Assembly (NCBI GenBank): GCA_965261455.1
Contig: OZ253453.1
Span: 930,001 to 994,000, forward strand
Source: DAOUKH01 sp965261455
GTDB taxonomy: Bacteria; Chloroflexota; Dehalococcoidia; SHYB01
Reading direction: 5' to 3'
DNA: 64,000 bases
Shown here piece by piece: positions 24,979 to 33,198 of the stretch. A program made the translations under genes and the position numbers. The notes below the pieces were generated by a model that worked only from the letters and a program-made list of their open reading frames with translations, had not been told where the DNA came from and ran no database searches. The first letter of the stretch is position 1. Each line of letters begins with the position of its first letter.

Positions 24979-26667
24979 CTATGGGATAGCTTCGTCGTAG
25001 CTGCGCAGGAGTTTGCCGGGAAGCGCGTCCGTGCACACGGAGTCTTCAAAGGTCACCGTGCCGTTGACGATTGTATAGCGGAGGCCCTTCGCCTTCTGTA
25101 TCAGGCGCCGCTCCTCCCCTGGGAAATCGTTGGAATAGATCGGAAGATCGTAGAGCAACCCAAGCTCGTCCAAGTTGTACACGATGATGTCGGCAGCTTT
25201 CCCGACCCGTAGCGTGCCCCGGTTGTGGTAGCTCGCGATCCAGGCAGGATAGGCGCTGATCTTGTAGTGGGCCTCCTCCAGGCTGAGGACTTCGGTATCA
25301 CGCGCCCAATGGGCCAAGAATTCCACCGGCCACCGCGCGAGCACGCTGAACCGCGTGTGCGCGCCACCGTCCGAGACCGACACGTGGGTGTAGGGGTCTT
25401 TGATGCCCTTGGCCATCGCTTCCTCGACCTCCGGCCCCTCGTTGCGAAACCCGAACTCGGTCCGCAGGTCTTCGTCTAGCGAGAGGTCAATCAAGGCTTC
25501 CACAGGGTGTATTCCACCCATCGCCTCGGCCAGTTGCGGCACTGTCAGGCCCTCATACCGGTAGTTTCGTTCGTTGAACACCTGGAAGACCTTGGTCTTC
25601 TCCCAATTGGTCCTCGGATGGAGCGGGACCTCGGCTTCGCGCTTCATGCCCTCCCGGATTTCGGGTTGCCTCAACTTGGCAGCTCGCTCCGCGGGTGTGC
25701 CTACAAGCCCTAGAGCCCAGCTGGGCATATAGTCGAACTGATTGAATTCCGCGAGACTGAATCGCGTATCGACGAATGCTCCCACGCGCTGGTGGGCGAC
25801 GGGGAACCCTTCGGACCGTCGGTCGGCGATCCACGCTGGGCCGGCCGGGCCTGGTCCGGTTCCAATATGAAGCGGCCGTCCGCTTGCCTCGAGCATCTTT
25901 GTCAGATGCGCAAGCTGGCCTTCCTGGTCTGGAGAGATGCCCACGGTCCAGCCCATGAACCCCACGCCAAACTCCCCCAAGACCTCCGCAAGCGCCAAAG
26001 ACTCTTCCTCTGAAGCTGCGTGGCTTGGTATGGGTCCGCCGTCTTCCGCCCGATCTTCCTCGTTCTTGTCCACCGCGAAACCGAATGACCCGGCTCGCAT
26101 CCCCTCATGAAAGAGCGTCTTCATTTGGGCAAGCTCTTCCGGAGTAACGTGCCGTCTTTCCCGCGCCGGTATCATGCCCATGACGTAGGCCCGTAGCGGA
26201 GAAAACGGAAAGAGCGAGGCGACGTTCAACCCGAGCCCTTGACCATCCAGGCTGTCGAGGAACTCCGGATACGTCTCCCAGTCCCAACGGATGCCGAGCC
26301 TCATGGACTTGAGCGGTATGGCTTCGATACGGTTCATCATGCGCATGGACAGGTCACGATCGTCGGGCCTCACGGGAGCGAATCCGAAGCCGCACTGGCC
26401 TATCGTGACCGTCGTGACGCCGAACCAGCCGCTGAGCGTCGCGTAGGGGTCCCAGTTCAACTGCGCGTCATAGTGGGTGTGCAGATCAATGGCGCCCGGA
26501 GCGACGATGCAGCCGCTGGCGTCGATCTCCTTGGCCGCCCCGCTGGGGATCTTTCCGCTGATCATGACGATGCGGCCGTCTTTGATCGCGATGTCGCTCC
26601 GGTACCGGGGAATCCCCGTACCGTCGACGATCGTGCCCCCGCGGACGACCATATCGAATTCCTGCAT
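24979..26667 (-). CDS. N-acyl-D-amino-acid deacylase family amidohydrolase
   Basis: 562 residues. The start MQEFDMVVRGGTIVDGTGIP, the metal motif PGAIDLHTHYDAQLNWDPYA, and GQCGFGFAPVRP (the Cys that bridges metal in D-aminoacylases) identify the family. It also has VSDGGAHTRFSVLARWPVEF and the C-terminal GKAADIIVYNLDEL. It hydrolyses N-acyl-D-amino acids or similar amides. Relative to the other copy (51565-53265) it shares the order of motifs but differs much in the middle. It follows amidohydrolase A' by 10 nt, so a shared transcript is likely; the importer downstream may supply its substrate. Confidence 0.88.
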   Translation of the reverse strand: MQEFDMVVRGGTIVDGTGIPRYRSDIAIKDGRIVMISGKIPSGAAKEIDASGCIVAPGAIDLHTHYDAQLNWDPYATLSGWFGVTTVTIGQCGFGFAPVRPDDRDLSMRMMNRIEAIPLKSMRLGIRWDWETYPEFLDSLDGQGLGLNVASLFPFSPLRAYVMGMIPARERRHVTPEELAQMKTLFHEGMRAGSFGFAVDKNEEDRAEDGGPIPSHAASEEESLALAEVLGEFGVGFMGWTVGISPDQEGQLAHLTKMLEASGRPLHIGTGPGPAGPAWIADRRSEGFPVAHQRVGAFVDTRFSLAEFNQFDYMPSWALGLVGTPAERAAKLRQPEIREGMKREAEVPLHPRTNWEKTKVFQVFNERNYRYEGLTVPQLAEAMGGIHPVEALIDLSLDEDLRTEFGFRNEGPEVEEAMAKGIKDPYTHVSVSDGGAHTRFSVLARWPVEFLAHWARDTEVLSLEEAHYKISAYPAWIASYHNRGTLRVGKAADIIVYNLDELGLLYDLPIYSNDFPGEERRLIQKAKGLRYTIVNGTVTFEDSVCTDALPGKLLRSYDEAIP

Positions 26668-26677
26668 TGCTTACTCC

Positions 26678-27862
26678 CTAGCCGGCGTCGCCGACTTCCC
26701 AGCTGCTGGGCACGGCAAACCCAAACACCTCAGCCGCATTCAGATAGGTGATGCGGCGAACCTCTTCTTCGGGGACGCCCTCGAAGATCTCTCTGACCAC
26801 CCGCTGCGATTCCGGCCACGTGCATTCGGTGTGCGGATAATCGGAGCCCCAGAGCAGATTCTCGACCCCTATGAGCGAGCGAAGAGCCGGGGCCGTGGGG
26901 TCATCCTGAAAGCTTACGAATACATTCCTGTGGAAGTAGTCGCTCGGCATCATGTCGCTGTCATACCGACCCCATCGCACTGGGCGTTCACGATACCACA
27001 GGTCGAGCCGATAGAGCCAATGCGCCACCCAGCCGGCCTGGTTTTCAACACTGACGACTTTCAACCTGGGATGCCGCTCGAATACTCGTGACAGGATCAT
27101 GGATGTCAGCGACCGTTTGATCCAGTGGTCCGCGTTGATATAGACAACTTCCAGGGGCTCGTCCGGGTCCATGGTAGGGTCATGGTGGTACATGGGAATG
27201 CCGTCGCGAAGGGTCCGATTCGAACCCGAGTGCAGGCACAGCGGCATGTCCAGCTCCTCAGCCACCGCCCAGAAGGGTTCGTACACGTCCTTGTCGTATC
27301 CCCGTTCATGCGGCGGATGCACGGTGATGACGGCCGCCTCGAGCCCCAGCCCCTTCGCCCGGCTGAGCTCCTCGACCGCCCACGGGACGTCATCCAGGTT
27401 GATCATCGCCGCCCCCTTCAGCCGTTCGGGGTAAGGGGCACAGAATTCAGCGATCCAATCGTTGTAGGTGCGGCAGATCGCGGACAGTAAATCGGAGTCC
27501 GGAAGCCGCCAGATGCCTCCCACTCCTCGCGTCGGAAAGACGACAGCTCCGTCGACCCCGTCGAGGTCCATGTCCTTAATCGCCTCGTCAGGTTCGTAAC
27601 CGCCCGGCCGCACGTTCTCCCAGCGGTCCTCGAGCGAAATCTCGTACGGCTTGTCGGCCTGCAGGCGGAGTCCGGGATGTGTTGCCGTCCCCAGCGAACC
27701 GATGGACTTGTCACCCTCCACGACATACCAATCCGCCGTCTCCCCTTTGACGAGGCGGGAGGCGCGGTCGCGGTACTTGGCGTCGATGCGGCTCGTCCAG
27801 AGGTCTGGCGGCTCGACTATGTGGTTGTCGGCGGAAAGGAGTCTCAGCGCTGTCTGCGCCAT
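26678..27862 (-). CDS. Amidohydrolase-2 family protein, type A' (upstream copy)
   Basis: 394 residues from ATG 27862 (MAQTALRLLSADNHIVEPPD). It repeats the sequence of 17525-18682 almost segment for segment: TSRIDAKYRDRASRL, IGSLGTATHPG, ISLEDRWENVRPGGYEPDEA, LHSGSNRTLRDGIPMYHHDP, WGSDYPHTECTWPESQRVV. The C-terminus is longer by about ten residues (VPSSWEVGDAG). The two copies also keep the same order with their B partners, so this is one of two copies of a two-gene unit at either end of the transporter cluster. Confidence 0.88.
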   Translation of the reverse strand: MAQTALRLLSADNHIVEPPDLWTSRIDAKYRDRASRLVKGETADWYVVEGDKSIGSLGTATHPGLRLQADKPYEISLEDRWENVRPGGYEPDEAIKDMDLDGVDGAVVFPTRGVGGIWRLPDSDLLSAICRTYNDWIAEFCAPYPERLKGAAMINLDDVPWAVEELSRAKGLGLEAAVITVHPPHERGYDKDVYEPFWAVAEELDMPLCLHSGSNRTLRDGIPMYHHDPTMDPDEPLEVVYINADHWIKRSLTSMILSRVFERHPRLKVVSVENQAGWVAHWLYRLDLWYRERPVRWGRYDSDMMPSDYFHRNVFVSFQDDPTAPALRSLIGVENLLWGSDYPHTECTWPESQRVVREIFEGVPEEEVRRITYLNAAEVFGFAVPSSWEVGDAG

Positions 27863-27938
27863 CTGCGTAGCCCCTCCCAGTCCTTTTGTGTTGGGACGTG
27901 TCTTGGGTCGCGGCGATGCCCTTGCGTCCGTTCGCTCA

Positions 27939-29099
27939 TCATCCAAATGAGAAGTGGTAGAGCCGGGCGGCATTGTCCCGGGTCATCTTCACCTTTTCCT
28001 TTAATGGAACGCCTTCGAAAATCTCGTCCACGATCTCCCGGGACCGCGGGAACGTCGCCTCCGCGTGTGGATAGTCCGCACCCCACATCAGGCGGTCCGG
28101 CCCGATGTGTCTGCGCATCTGGACGCCGACCGCATCCTCCTGAAAGCTGATATGCACGTTCCGCCGGAAGAAGTCGCTGGGGAGCGCGCTCGTCTGAAAC
28201 CGGCGGCCCTTGAGCCCGGCCCCCCGGTGCTGATAGGTGTCGTCCATACGGTGCAGTAGGTAGAAGGCCCAGGAGATCTCGAACTCCGCCACGACGATCT
28301 TGAGATTGGGATGGCGCTCGAAGACGCCCCCGAAGATCAGCGCTGCTAGGGAAATGCGCAGCTCGTGCGCCCATGCCGACATCGCGATAGGGTCCATTGC
28401 CGACGCTGCGATGCCGGTATTCGGGGCCCCGCGCTCAGTGCCGATATGCAGGGTCAGCGGCGTCTCGGATTGCTCGGCGGCGGCCCACAGCAGCTCATAG
28501 CTCGGGTGGTCGTAGCGGACCTTCGGACCGACCGGGATCACTGCCCCGGCCAGCCCCAACGCCCGGGAGCGTTCCAACTCCCCAACACCTTCCTCGATAC
28601 CGTCCACGTTGAGGATGGCAATGCCTTTGAGTCGTCCGGGGTGGCGGCCGCAGAACTCCGCGACGTGGTCGTTATACGCGCGGACACACGCCGAGAGCAG
28701 ATCGGAGTCCTCGACCTTGTATATCTGCATGCCCGCCGTGGGATAGAGGACCGCTCCCGCCACTCCGTCCAGGTCCATATCCTGCACGTGAGCATCGGGG
28801 TCCAGGGCGCCGGGGCGGATAGCCTCGAATTGGCCATCGAACGAAAGCTCCTCCGGCTGCGTGAACCGGAGGCCTGCCTGATAGCCCGTGCCCCTGATGC
28901 TTTGAAATCTGACGCCGTCCGCGTGCCACTCGTCGTTGCCGGCGACTCGAACGACTCTAGGGGCGCGGTCCCGAAAGCGGGCAGCCGTACGTCGAGACCA
29001 AAGATCCGCCGGCTCAAGGATGTGCGAGTCCGACGACACGAGGGGGCAGCGTTCGACTAGAGCGGCAGCGACGTCCAGTCCAGCGGTCTCGGCGTTCAT
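27939..29099 (-). CDS. Amidohydrolase-2 family protein, type B' (upstream copy)
   Basis: 386 residues; first gene of the ten-gene minus cluster. ERCPLVSSDSHILEPADLWS, NDEWHADGVRFQSIRGTGYQ, MDLDGVAGAVLYPTAGMQIY, AYNDHVAEFCGRHPGRLKGI and WGADYPHAEATFPRSREIV match 18754-19920. The His replacing Trp after AYND is shared by both B copies, marking a distinct subfamily. A promoter for the cluster should lie in 29100-29270 but no clear minus-strand -10 stands out. Confidence 0.88.
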   Translation of the reverse strand: MNAETAGLDVAAALVERCPLVSSDSHILEPADLWSRRTAARFRDRAPRVVRVAGNDEWHADGVRFQSIRGTGYQAGLRFTQPEELSFDGQFEAIRPGALDPDAHVQDMDLDGVAGAVLYPTAGMQIYKVEDSDLLSACVRAYNDHVAEFCGRHPGRLKGIAILNVDGIEEGVGELERSRALGLAGAVIPVGPKVRYDHPSYELLWAAAEQSETPLTLHIGTERGAPNTGIAASAMDPIAMSAWAHELRISLAALIFGGVFERHPNLKIVVAEFEISWAFYLLHRMDDTYQHRGAGLKGRRFQTSALPSDFFRRNVHISFQEDAVGVQMRRHIGPDRLMWGADYPHAEATFPRSREIVDEIFEGVPLKEKVKMTRDNAARLYHFSFG

Positions 29100-29275
29100 A
29101 GGCAGACTCCCCAGCCTATCCTACACTCACCGCACCTCTTCAGCTCGCAAACAGGAGCGCTCGCCCTCTATTACGGCCCCGTAGGGGTGTGATAGAAGAC
29201 CCGAGCCGCGCGCCGCGCAGATCGTGAGCAGGGGCGTGTCCCATGCACGTCTCCGGCGGAAATTGCTCCAACGTG

Positions 29276-29281
29276 TACAAT
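29276..29281 (+). promoter_or_regulatory. Possible extended -10 TGTACAAT before 29369
   Basis: TACAAT at 29276-29281 is preceded by TG and followed by an 87-nt leader to ATG 29369. The divergent gap 29100-29368 shows no other clear feature. Confidence 0.35.
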
Positions 29282-29368
29282 GGCGGCCCGCCTGGGGCCG
29301 ACAGGTGGCGGGGCTCTGTTTCCATCGACGTTTGGGGCCGGACTGCATAAGAAGCAAGGGGTACTGCC

Positions 29369-30529
29369 ATGAAGAACGGATTCCGCATTCTCGATAGCGA
29401 CATCCACGTGATTGAGCCCCCGGACCTGTACGAGCGCTATCTCGATCAAAAGTATCAGGCATACGCTCCCACGTTTATCCCGTCACCCGGGCGCAAATTC
29501 CGCAACAACTGGCTGCTCAATGTTCCCGGCGAAGACCGGAAGGTGCAGCAGTACGCGATACGTGAGAAGTTCCGAGAAGCAAGAGTCGCGAGGGTTGGCC
29601 ACCATCTCAAGGACGCCGAGCAAGATGGCTACGGCCCCGACAGCATGCTGCGGGCCATGGACATGGAAGGCGTTGACGTTGCCACCCTGTTCCGCACCTG
29701 GGCTCAGGGGCATGTCTCCTTCGACGCCATGGACCCGGAGTTCGCGGCCGCCCTCTGCCGTGCGTACAACAACTGGCTTGCGGACTACTGCAACAAGGAC
29801 CCCGATCGCCTCAAAGGCGCGGCTCTGATCTCTCTCCACAGCATCGAACTGGCTGTGAAGGAGACGAGACGAGCCGTGACCGAACTCGGGATGCTCGGCG
29901 TGACGTTCGAGCCCAACCCCATCAATGGCAGATTCTTTCACGACCCCGAGTGCGCTCCTTTGTGGGACGTGGCGCAAGAGCTCGACATTCCGGTTTGTCT
30001 CCATGACACCGCCGTTGGGCATAACGCCACCCACCACGCGAACTTTATGCGCAGCCATCCCAGCCCTGGGGTCTTCGGCAACACGTTTGCCTTTCCCCTC
30101 GGTCTGATGGAAGCAGTCGGCAGCTTCACCATGGGGGGCGTCCTAGAGACGTTCCCCCGACTGCGGGTTGCGTTCCTCGAGGGTAACTTCAGTTGGGTGC
30201 CCTGGCTGCTGTGGCGCCTCGACGAGCAGTGGGAGATGTACGGTCCCGGCGAAGACGTGGAGCTTGCGAAGAAGCCCAGCGAGTACTTCCTGAGCCAGTG
30301 CGTGGTCTCCGTGGAGGCGGGCGAGGACATCGCCAAGTTTGCCTTCGACGCCATTGGGAATGAAAACGTCGTGCTCTCAACCGACTTTCCTCATTTCGAT
30401 TCGCCGTTTCCCCACGCCATTGACACGTTCTTGTCCCTCCCAGGCATCAGTGACGAGACCAAGCGCAAGGCCCTATGGGACAACTGCGCCCGGCTCTACG
30501 CGCTGAAGGACCCAGTGCCCGCGAACTGA
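29369..30529 (+). CDS. Amidohydrolase-2 family protein (divergent member)
   Basis: 386 residues. ILDSDIHVIEPPDLYERYLD opens the barrel; MDMEGVDVATLFRTWAQGHV is strand 2; LCRAYNNWLADYCNKDPDRL the conserved helix; LDIPVCLHDTAVGHNATHHA the middle His; FLEGNFSWVPWLLWRLDEQW and STDFPHFDSPFPHAIDTFL the last metal Asp region. It differs from the A and B types in its active-site surroundings (Asp-Thr-Ala after the metal His). AAGGGG ribosome site. The gene faces away from the transporter cluster and stands alone; substrate unknown. Confidence 0.86.
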   Translation: MKNGFRILDSDIHVIEPPDLYERYLDQKYQAYAPTFIPSPGRKFRNNWLLNVPGEDRKVQQYAIREKFREARVARVGHHLKDAEQDGYGPDSMLRAMDMEGVDVATLFRTWAQGHVSFDAMDPEFAAALCRAYNNWLADYCNKDPDRLKGAALISLHSIELAVKETRRAVTELGMLGVTFEPNPINGRFFHDPECAPLWDVAQELDIPVCLHDTAVGHNATHHANFMRSHPSPGVFGNTFAFPLGLMEAVGSFTMGGVLETFPRLRVAFLEGNFSWVPWLLWRLDEQWEMYGPGEDVELAKKPSEYFLSQCVVSVEAGEDIAKFAFDAIGNENVVLSTDFPHFDSPFPHAIDTFLSLPGISDETKRKALWDNCARLYALKDPVPAN

Positions 30530-30702
30530 GCCGAACGAGAAGCCCACACCCGTGCGAGCTTTCCGCGGCTCGGTGATCTGGCCGACCCCACCGCGGTGCT
30601 CTTCGTCGCAGTCGACTCCCTGCCGCTCTAGGGCCGGACGACGTCACTGACCGGTCCGGCGACGCTACGGCGCAGCTAAACGGGCGCGCCTCGCGTCAGC
30701 CC

Positions 30703-30751
30703 GGTTACGCAACGGTCTCCAACCGAAGCGAACCGCGCGCCTTGCTATACT
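30703..30751 (+). promoter_or_regulatory. Repeat end and extended -10 TGCTATACT upstream of acyl-CoA dehydrogenase
   Basis: TGCTATACT (30743-30751) is a strong extended -10. An ATG at 30755 is too close to be transcribed, which places the start at 30803. Bases 30703-30720 (GGTTACGCAACGGTCTCC) match the right end of the MITE-like element at 35492-35508. Bases 30530-30700 hold nothing else I can identify. Confidence 0.55.
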
Positions 30752-30802
30752 CTGATGGCCACGGACTCTAGGCCGCGATCCTCCTTCGGAATAAAGGACG
30801 CC

Positions 30803-31960
30803 ATGCTCGATTTTTATCAAGTCAGCGACTTGCTCACCCCCGAGCAAAAGCAGGTGCGGACGACGACGCGCGACTTCCTCGATAACGAGGCCGCGCCCCA
30901 CATCCGCGATTGGTGGGAAGAGGGCGCCGCGCCCCGCCACCTCGCCGAGAAGTTCGGCTCGCTGGGGCTGCTTGGGCCGTCGCTGCCCGCGGAGTACGGC
31001 GCCGCCGGCCTCGACAACGTCTCCTACGGCCTGATGATGTACGAGCTCGAGCGCGTCGATTCCGGCCTGCGCAGCTTCGCCAGCGTCCAGGGCTCGCTGG
31101 TCATGTACCCCATCTACTCCTATGGCTCCGAGGAACAGAAGCGCCACTACCTCCCCAAGATGGCCTCCGGCGAGGTCGTCGGCTGCTTCGGCCTCACCGA
31201 GCACGACGGCGGCTCCGACCCCGGCGCGATGAAGACCACCGCCCGCTCCGACGGCGACTTCTACGTCCTCAACGGCGTGAAGATGTGGATCAGCAACGGC
31301 GGCATCGCCGACGTCGCCCTCATCTGGGCCAAGGACGACGCCGGCGTCGTGCGGGGCTTCCTCGTGCCCACCGACACCCCCGGCTTCACCGCCAACGAGA
31401 TCAAGCACAAGATGAGCCTCCGCGCCTCAGTCACCAGTGAGCTCGTGCTGGAGGACGTCCGCATCCCCAAGGACTGCATGCTCCCCGGCGGGAAGGGACT
31501 CGGCGCGCCCCTCTCCTGCCTCACCCAGGCGCGCTTCGGCATCGCCTGGGGCGCCCTCGGCGCGCTGGAGTCGGTCTACACCGAGGCCCTGGCCTTCGCC
31601 AAGAGCCGCTCCACCTTCGGCAAGCCCATCGCGGCGCGCCAACTGGTCCAGGACAAGCTCGTCGGCATGCTCACCGACCACACCGCGGGACTCATGCTCG
31701 CCTGGCGCCTGGCAAAGATGAAGGATGAGGGAACGCTCAGCTACACCCACGTCTCACTCGCGAAGCGCCAGAACGTACTCGCGGCGCTCCGAGGCGCGCG
31801 CACCGCCCGCGAGATACTCGGCGGCTCCGGCATCACCCTCGAATACAACGCCATCCGCCACATGCTCAACCTCGAGACCGTTTACACCTACGAAGGCACC
31901 CACGACGTCCACACCCTCATCCTCGGCCGCGAAATCACCGGCGAAAACGCGCTGGAGTAA
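30803..31960 (+). CDS. Acyl-CoA dehydrogenase (glutaryl-CoA dehydrogenase-like)
   Basis: 385 residues from ATG 30803, with AAAGGA before it. GLLGPSLPAEYGAAGLDNVS, CFGLTEHDGGSDPGAMKTTA (FAD-binding) and VLNGVKMWISNGGIADVALI are family segments. The catalytic base is Glu in TYEGTHDVHTLILGREITG, the YEGT motif of glutaryl-CoA and related dehydrogenases, as is RPFGKPIAARQLVQDKL-like STFGKPIAARQLVQ. It should oxidise a short or dicarboxylic acyl-CoA to the enoyl-CoA and pass electrons to ETF. A small zinc-ribbon gene follows. Confidence 0.9.
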   Translation: MLDFYQVSDLLTPEQKQVRTTTRDFLDNEAAPHIRDWWEEGAAPRHLAEKFGSLGLLGPSLPAEYGAAGLDNVSYGLMMYELERVDSGLRSFASVQGSLVMYPIYSYGSEEQKRHYLPKMASGEVVGCFGLTEHDGGSDPGAMKTTARSDGDFYVLNGVKMWISNGGIADVALIWAKDDAGVVRGFLVPTDTPGFTANEIKHKMSLRASVTSELVLEDVRIPKDCMLPGGKGLGAPLSCLTQARFGIAWGALGALESVYTEALAFAKSRSTFGKPIAARQLVQDKLVGMLTDHTAGLMLAWRLAKMKDEGTLSYTHVSLAKRQNVLAALRGARTAREILGGSGITLEYNAIRHMLNLETVYTYEGTHDVHTLILGREITGENALE

Positions 31961-31983
31961 CCCGGCGAGCGCAAGGGGAAGTC

Positions 31984-32196
31984 ATATCGAGCCGCTACTG
32001 CCCTCTCTGCCAGCAGGAGCTCGCCTTCCAGCCCGACGATGACGACGACGAGACCTGGGTCTGCCTAAACTGCGGCTACGCCTCGTACCAGGGAACCCGC
32101 TACCTGGGCGAGATGCCGGACGACATCACCGACCCAAACCAAAGGCCGCTCCAGTCCGGCGGCTGCCTCCTGCCGGTGAGCCTACTCTGGCGCTAG
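31984..32196 (+). CDS. Small zinc-ribbon protein with no standard start codon
   Basis: The frame ending at TAG 32194-32196 encodes about 70 residues: RYCPLCQQELAFQPDDDDDE, then WVCLNCGYASYQGTRYLGEM and PDDITDP. Two CxxC pairs 20-25 residues apart form a rubredoxin-like zinc ribbon. No ATG, GTG or TTG precedes the first Cys within the gap after the dehydrogenase. ATA at 31984, five bases after AAGGGG, is the best-placed codon; a start inside the dehydrogenase frame or a base error are alternatives. The coding call is from the protein pattern; the start is uncertain. It probably binds one zinc or iron. Confidence 0.6.
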   Translation: MSSRYCPLCQQELAFQPDDDDDETWVCLNCGYASYQGTRYLGEMPDDITDPNQRPLQSGGCLLPVSLLWR

Positions 32197-32238
32197 TGCG
32201 CTCAGGGCCTGCCTGGATTAGGACGCTTCCCAGGGGAG

Positions 32239-32631
32239 TCACAGTTGCTCCTTAGCCCATTGGACGACTGCCTCGGCAGCCGCTACTGCAGCCTCGTATT
32301 CTTCCAGCGTGACGGGCCTGCCCAGTCCGGGATAACGGGTGATGAGGGCGTATGGAGTGAGCTCCTCGGCCTTGCGCACCGTTTCCGGGACAGCCTCGCC
32401 AGCATCTTCAGCCAACGCCAAAAGGTGAGCGAGGTCATGCACATAGGGGAACTCCACAGCGCGCCGGATCAGGACAGCCTTGATGGCCTTCTCGGCTGCC
32501 TGCTGCGCCTCGAAGCAAAGATCTTCGAGGTAGGCGTCAGGAACCCGGCTCTTCGCCAAGGCAAGATTACTTCTGGCGCGATTCAACCATTCCCGCGGGT
32601 CGTCGGGAGAGAAGCGTTCAGGGGGCTTCAT
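32239..32631 (-). CDS. HEPN domain protein
   Basis: 130 residues, helical, typical HEPN: WLNRARSNLALAKSRV, then DLCFEAQQAAEKAIKAVLIR, VEFPYVHDLAHLLALAEDAG. The His of the RNase motif is H65, but the nearest Arg (R57) is seven residues earlier, outside the usual Rx4-6H spacing, so RNase activity is uncertain. The gene overlaps the MNT gene by 14 nt. In HEPN-MNT toxin-antitoxin modules HEPN is the toxin and MNT adds AMP to it. Confidence 0.85.
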   Translation of the reverse strand: MKPPERFSPDDPREWLNRARSNLALAKSRVPDAYLEDLCFEAQQAAEKAIKAVLIRRAVEFPYVHDLAHLLALAEDAGEAVPETVRKAEELTPYALITRYPGLGRPVTLEEYEAAVAAAEAVVQWAKEQL

Positions 32632-32932
32632 AGATCACCCTTCCCTCTCGCAGCGCGGGCTTGATCACGAGCGCGTGGCTGTCCTTGTAACGCTCCACGT
32701 CGGCGGGGGAGACCACGATCGCGTCGACCGCAGCGCCGACCCCATGCAGCCTTCGGTAGATTTGGGCCATGAGGTCAAGCGCGTCCGCTCCGTCTTTGAC
32801 GATGAGTAAGTCGACATCGCTGTTGCGGCCCATCTCGCCGCGAGCGGCGGAGCCGAAGAGGATGATCCTCTCCGGTTGGGCAACCTCGACGATGCGCCCA
32901 ACAATGCTGTCTAGCGTGTCTTGATCAAGCAT
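32618..32932 (-). CDS. MNT-type nucleotidyltransferase (antitoxin of HEPN-MNT pair)
   Basis: 104 residues. The minimal nucleotidyltransferase motif GSx10DxD is complete: LFGSAARGEMGRNSDVDLLI, with G27, S28, D39 and D41. RRLHGVGAAVDAIVVSPADV holds a third acidic residue. It comes first in the operon and overlaps the HEPN gene. In characterised modules such proteins AMPylate a Tyr of the HEPN partner. No promoter is obvious upstream (32933-33110 is otherwise featureless). Confidence 0.87.
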   Translation of the reverse strand: MLDQDTLDSIVGRIVEVAQPERIILFGSAARGEMGRNSDVDLLIVKDGADALDLMAQIYRRLHGVGAAVDAIVVSPADVERYKDSHALVIKPALREGRVIYEAP

Positions 32933-33116
32933 CCTTCAACGTTCCCCAGCTTGGCATGAACACATTATGCCAGCAGTGCCGCCGGCAGGGGTAACGATGC
33001 CAGGAATCGTCCCTCCGATGTCCCATCCGGCGTCCCTGCCCCGCCGCCCTGTCGCGCTTCCCGAACTGTAAGCAGGCCCCGTCCCCCTCCTTTTGCGCCC
33101 CCGCCAACCCGTGGCA

Positions 33117-33122
33117 TATACT
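33117..33122 (+). promoter_or_regulatory. -10 box TATACT before the crotonase-amidohydrolase pair
   Basis: TATACT lies 76 nt before ATG 33199, after GGCA. The leader is longer than for other genes here. Confidence 0.4.
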
Positions 33123-33198
33123 GCCCCCACTCGGACTCGAACCCGGCTTCCAGCGCTGTCCGAGGCACCCCGCCAGTTCGCCGTCTAGGGAGGGCCGC

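Noticed and set aside
30530..30631. Readthrough tail of the amidohydrolase at 29369 (about 33 codons to the next stop)
   Set aside because: The frame is open by chance length; no motif and the amidohydrolase is complete at its TGA.
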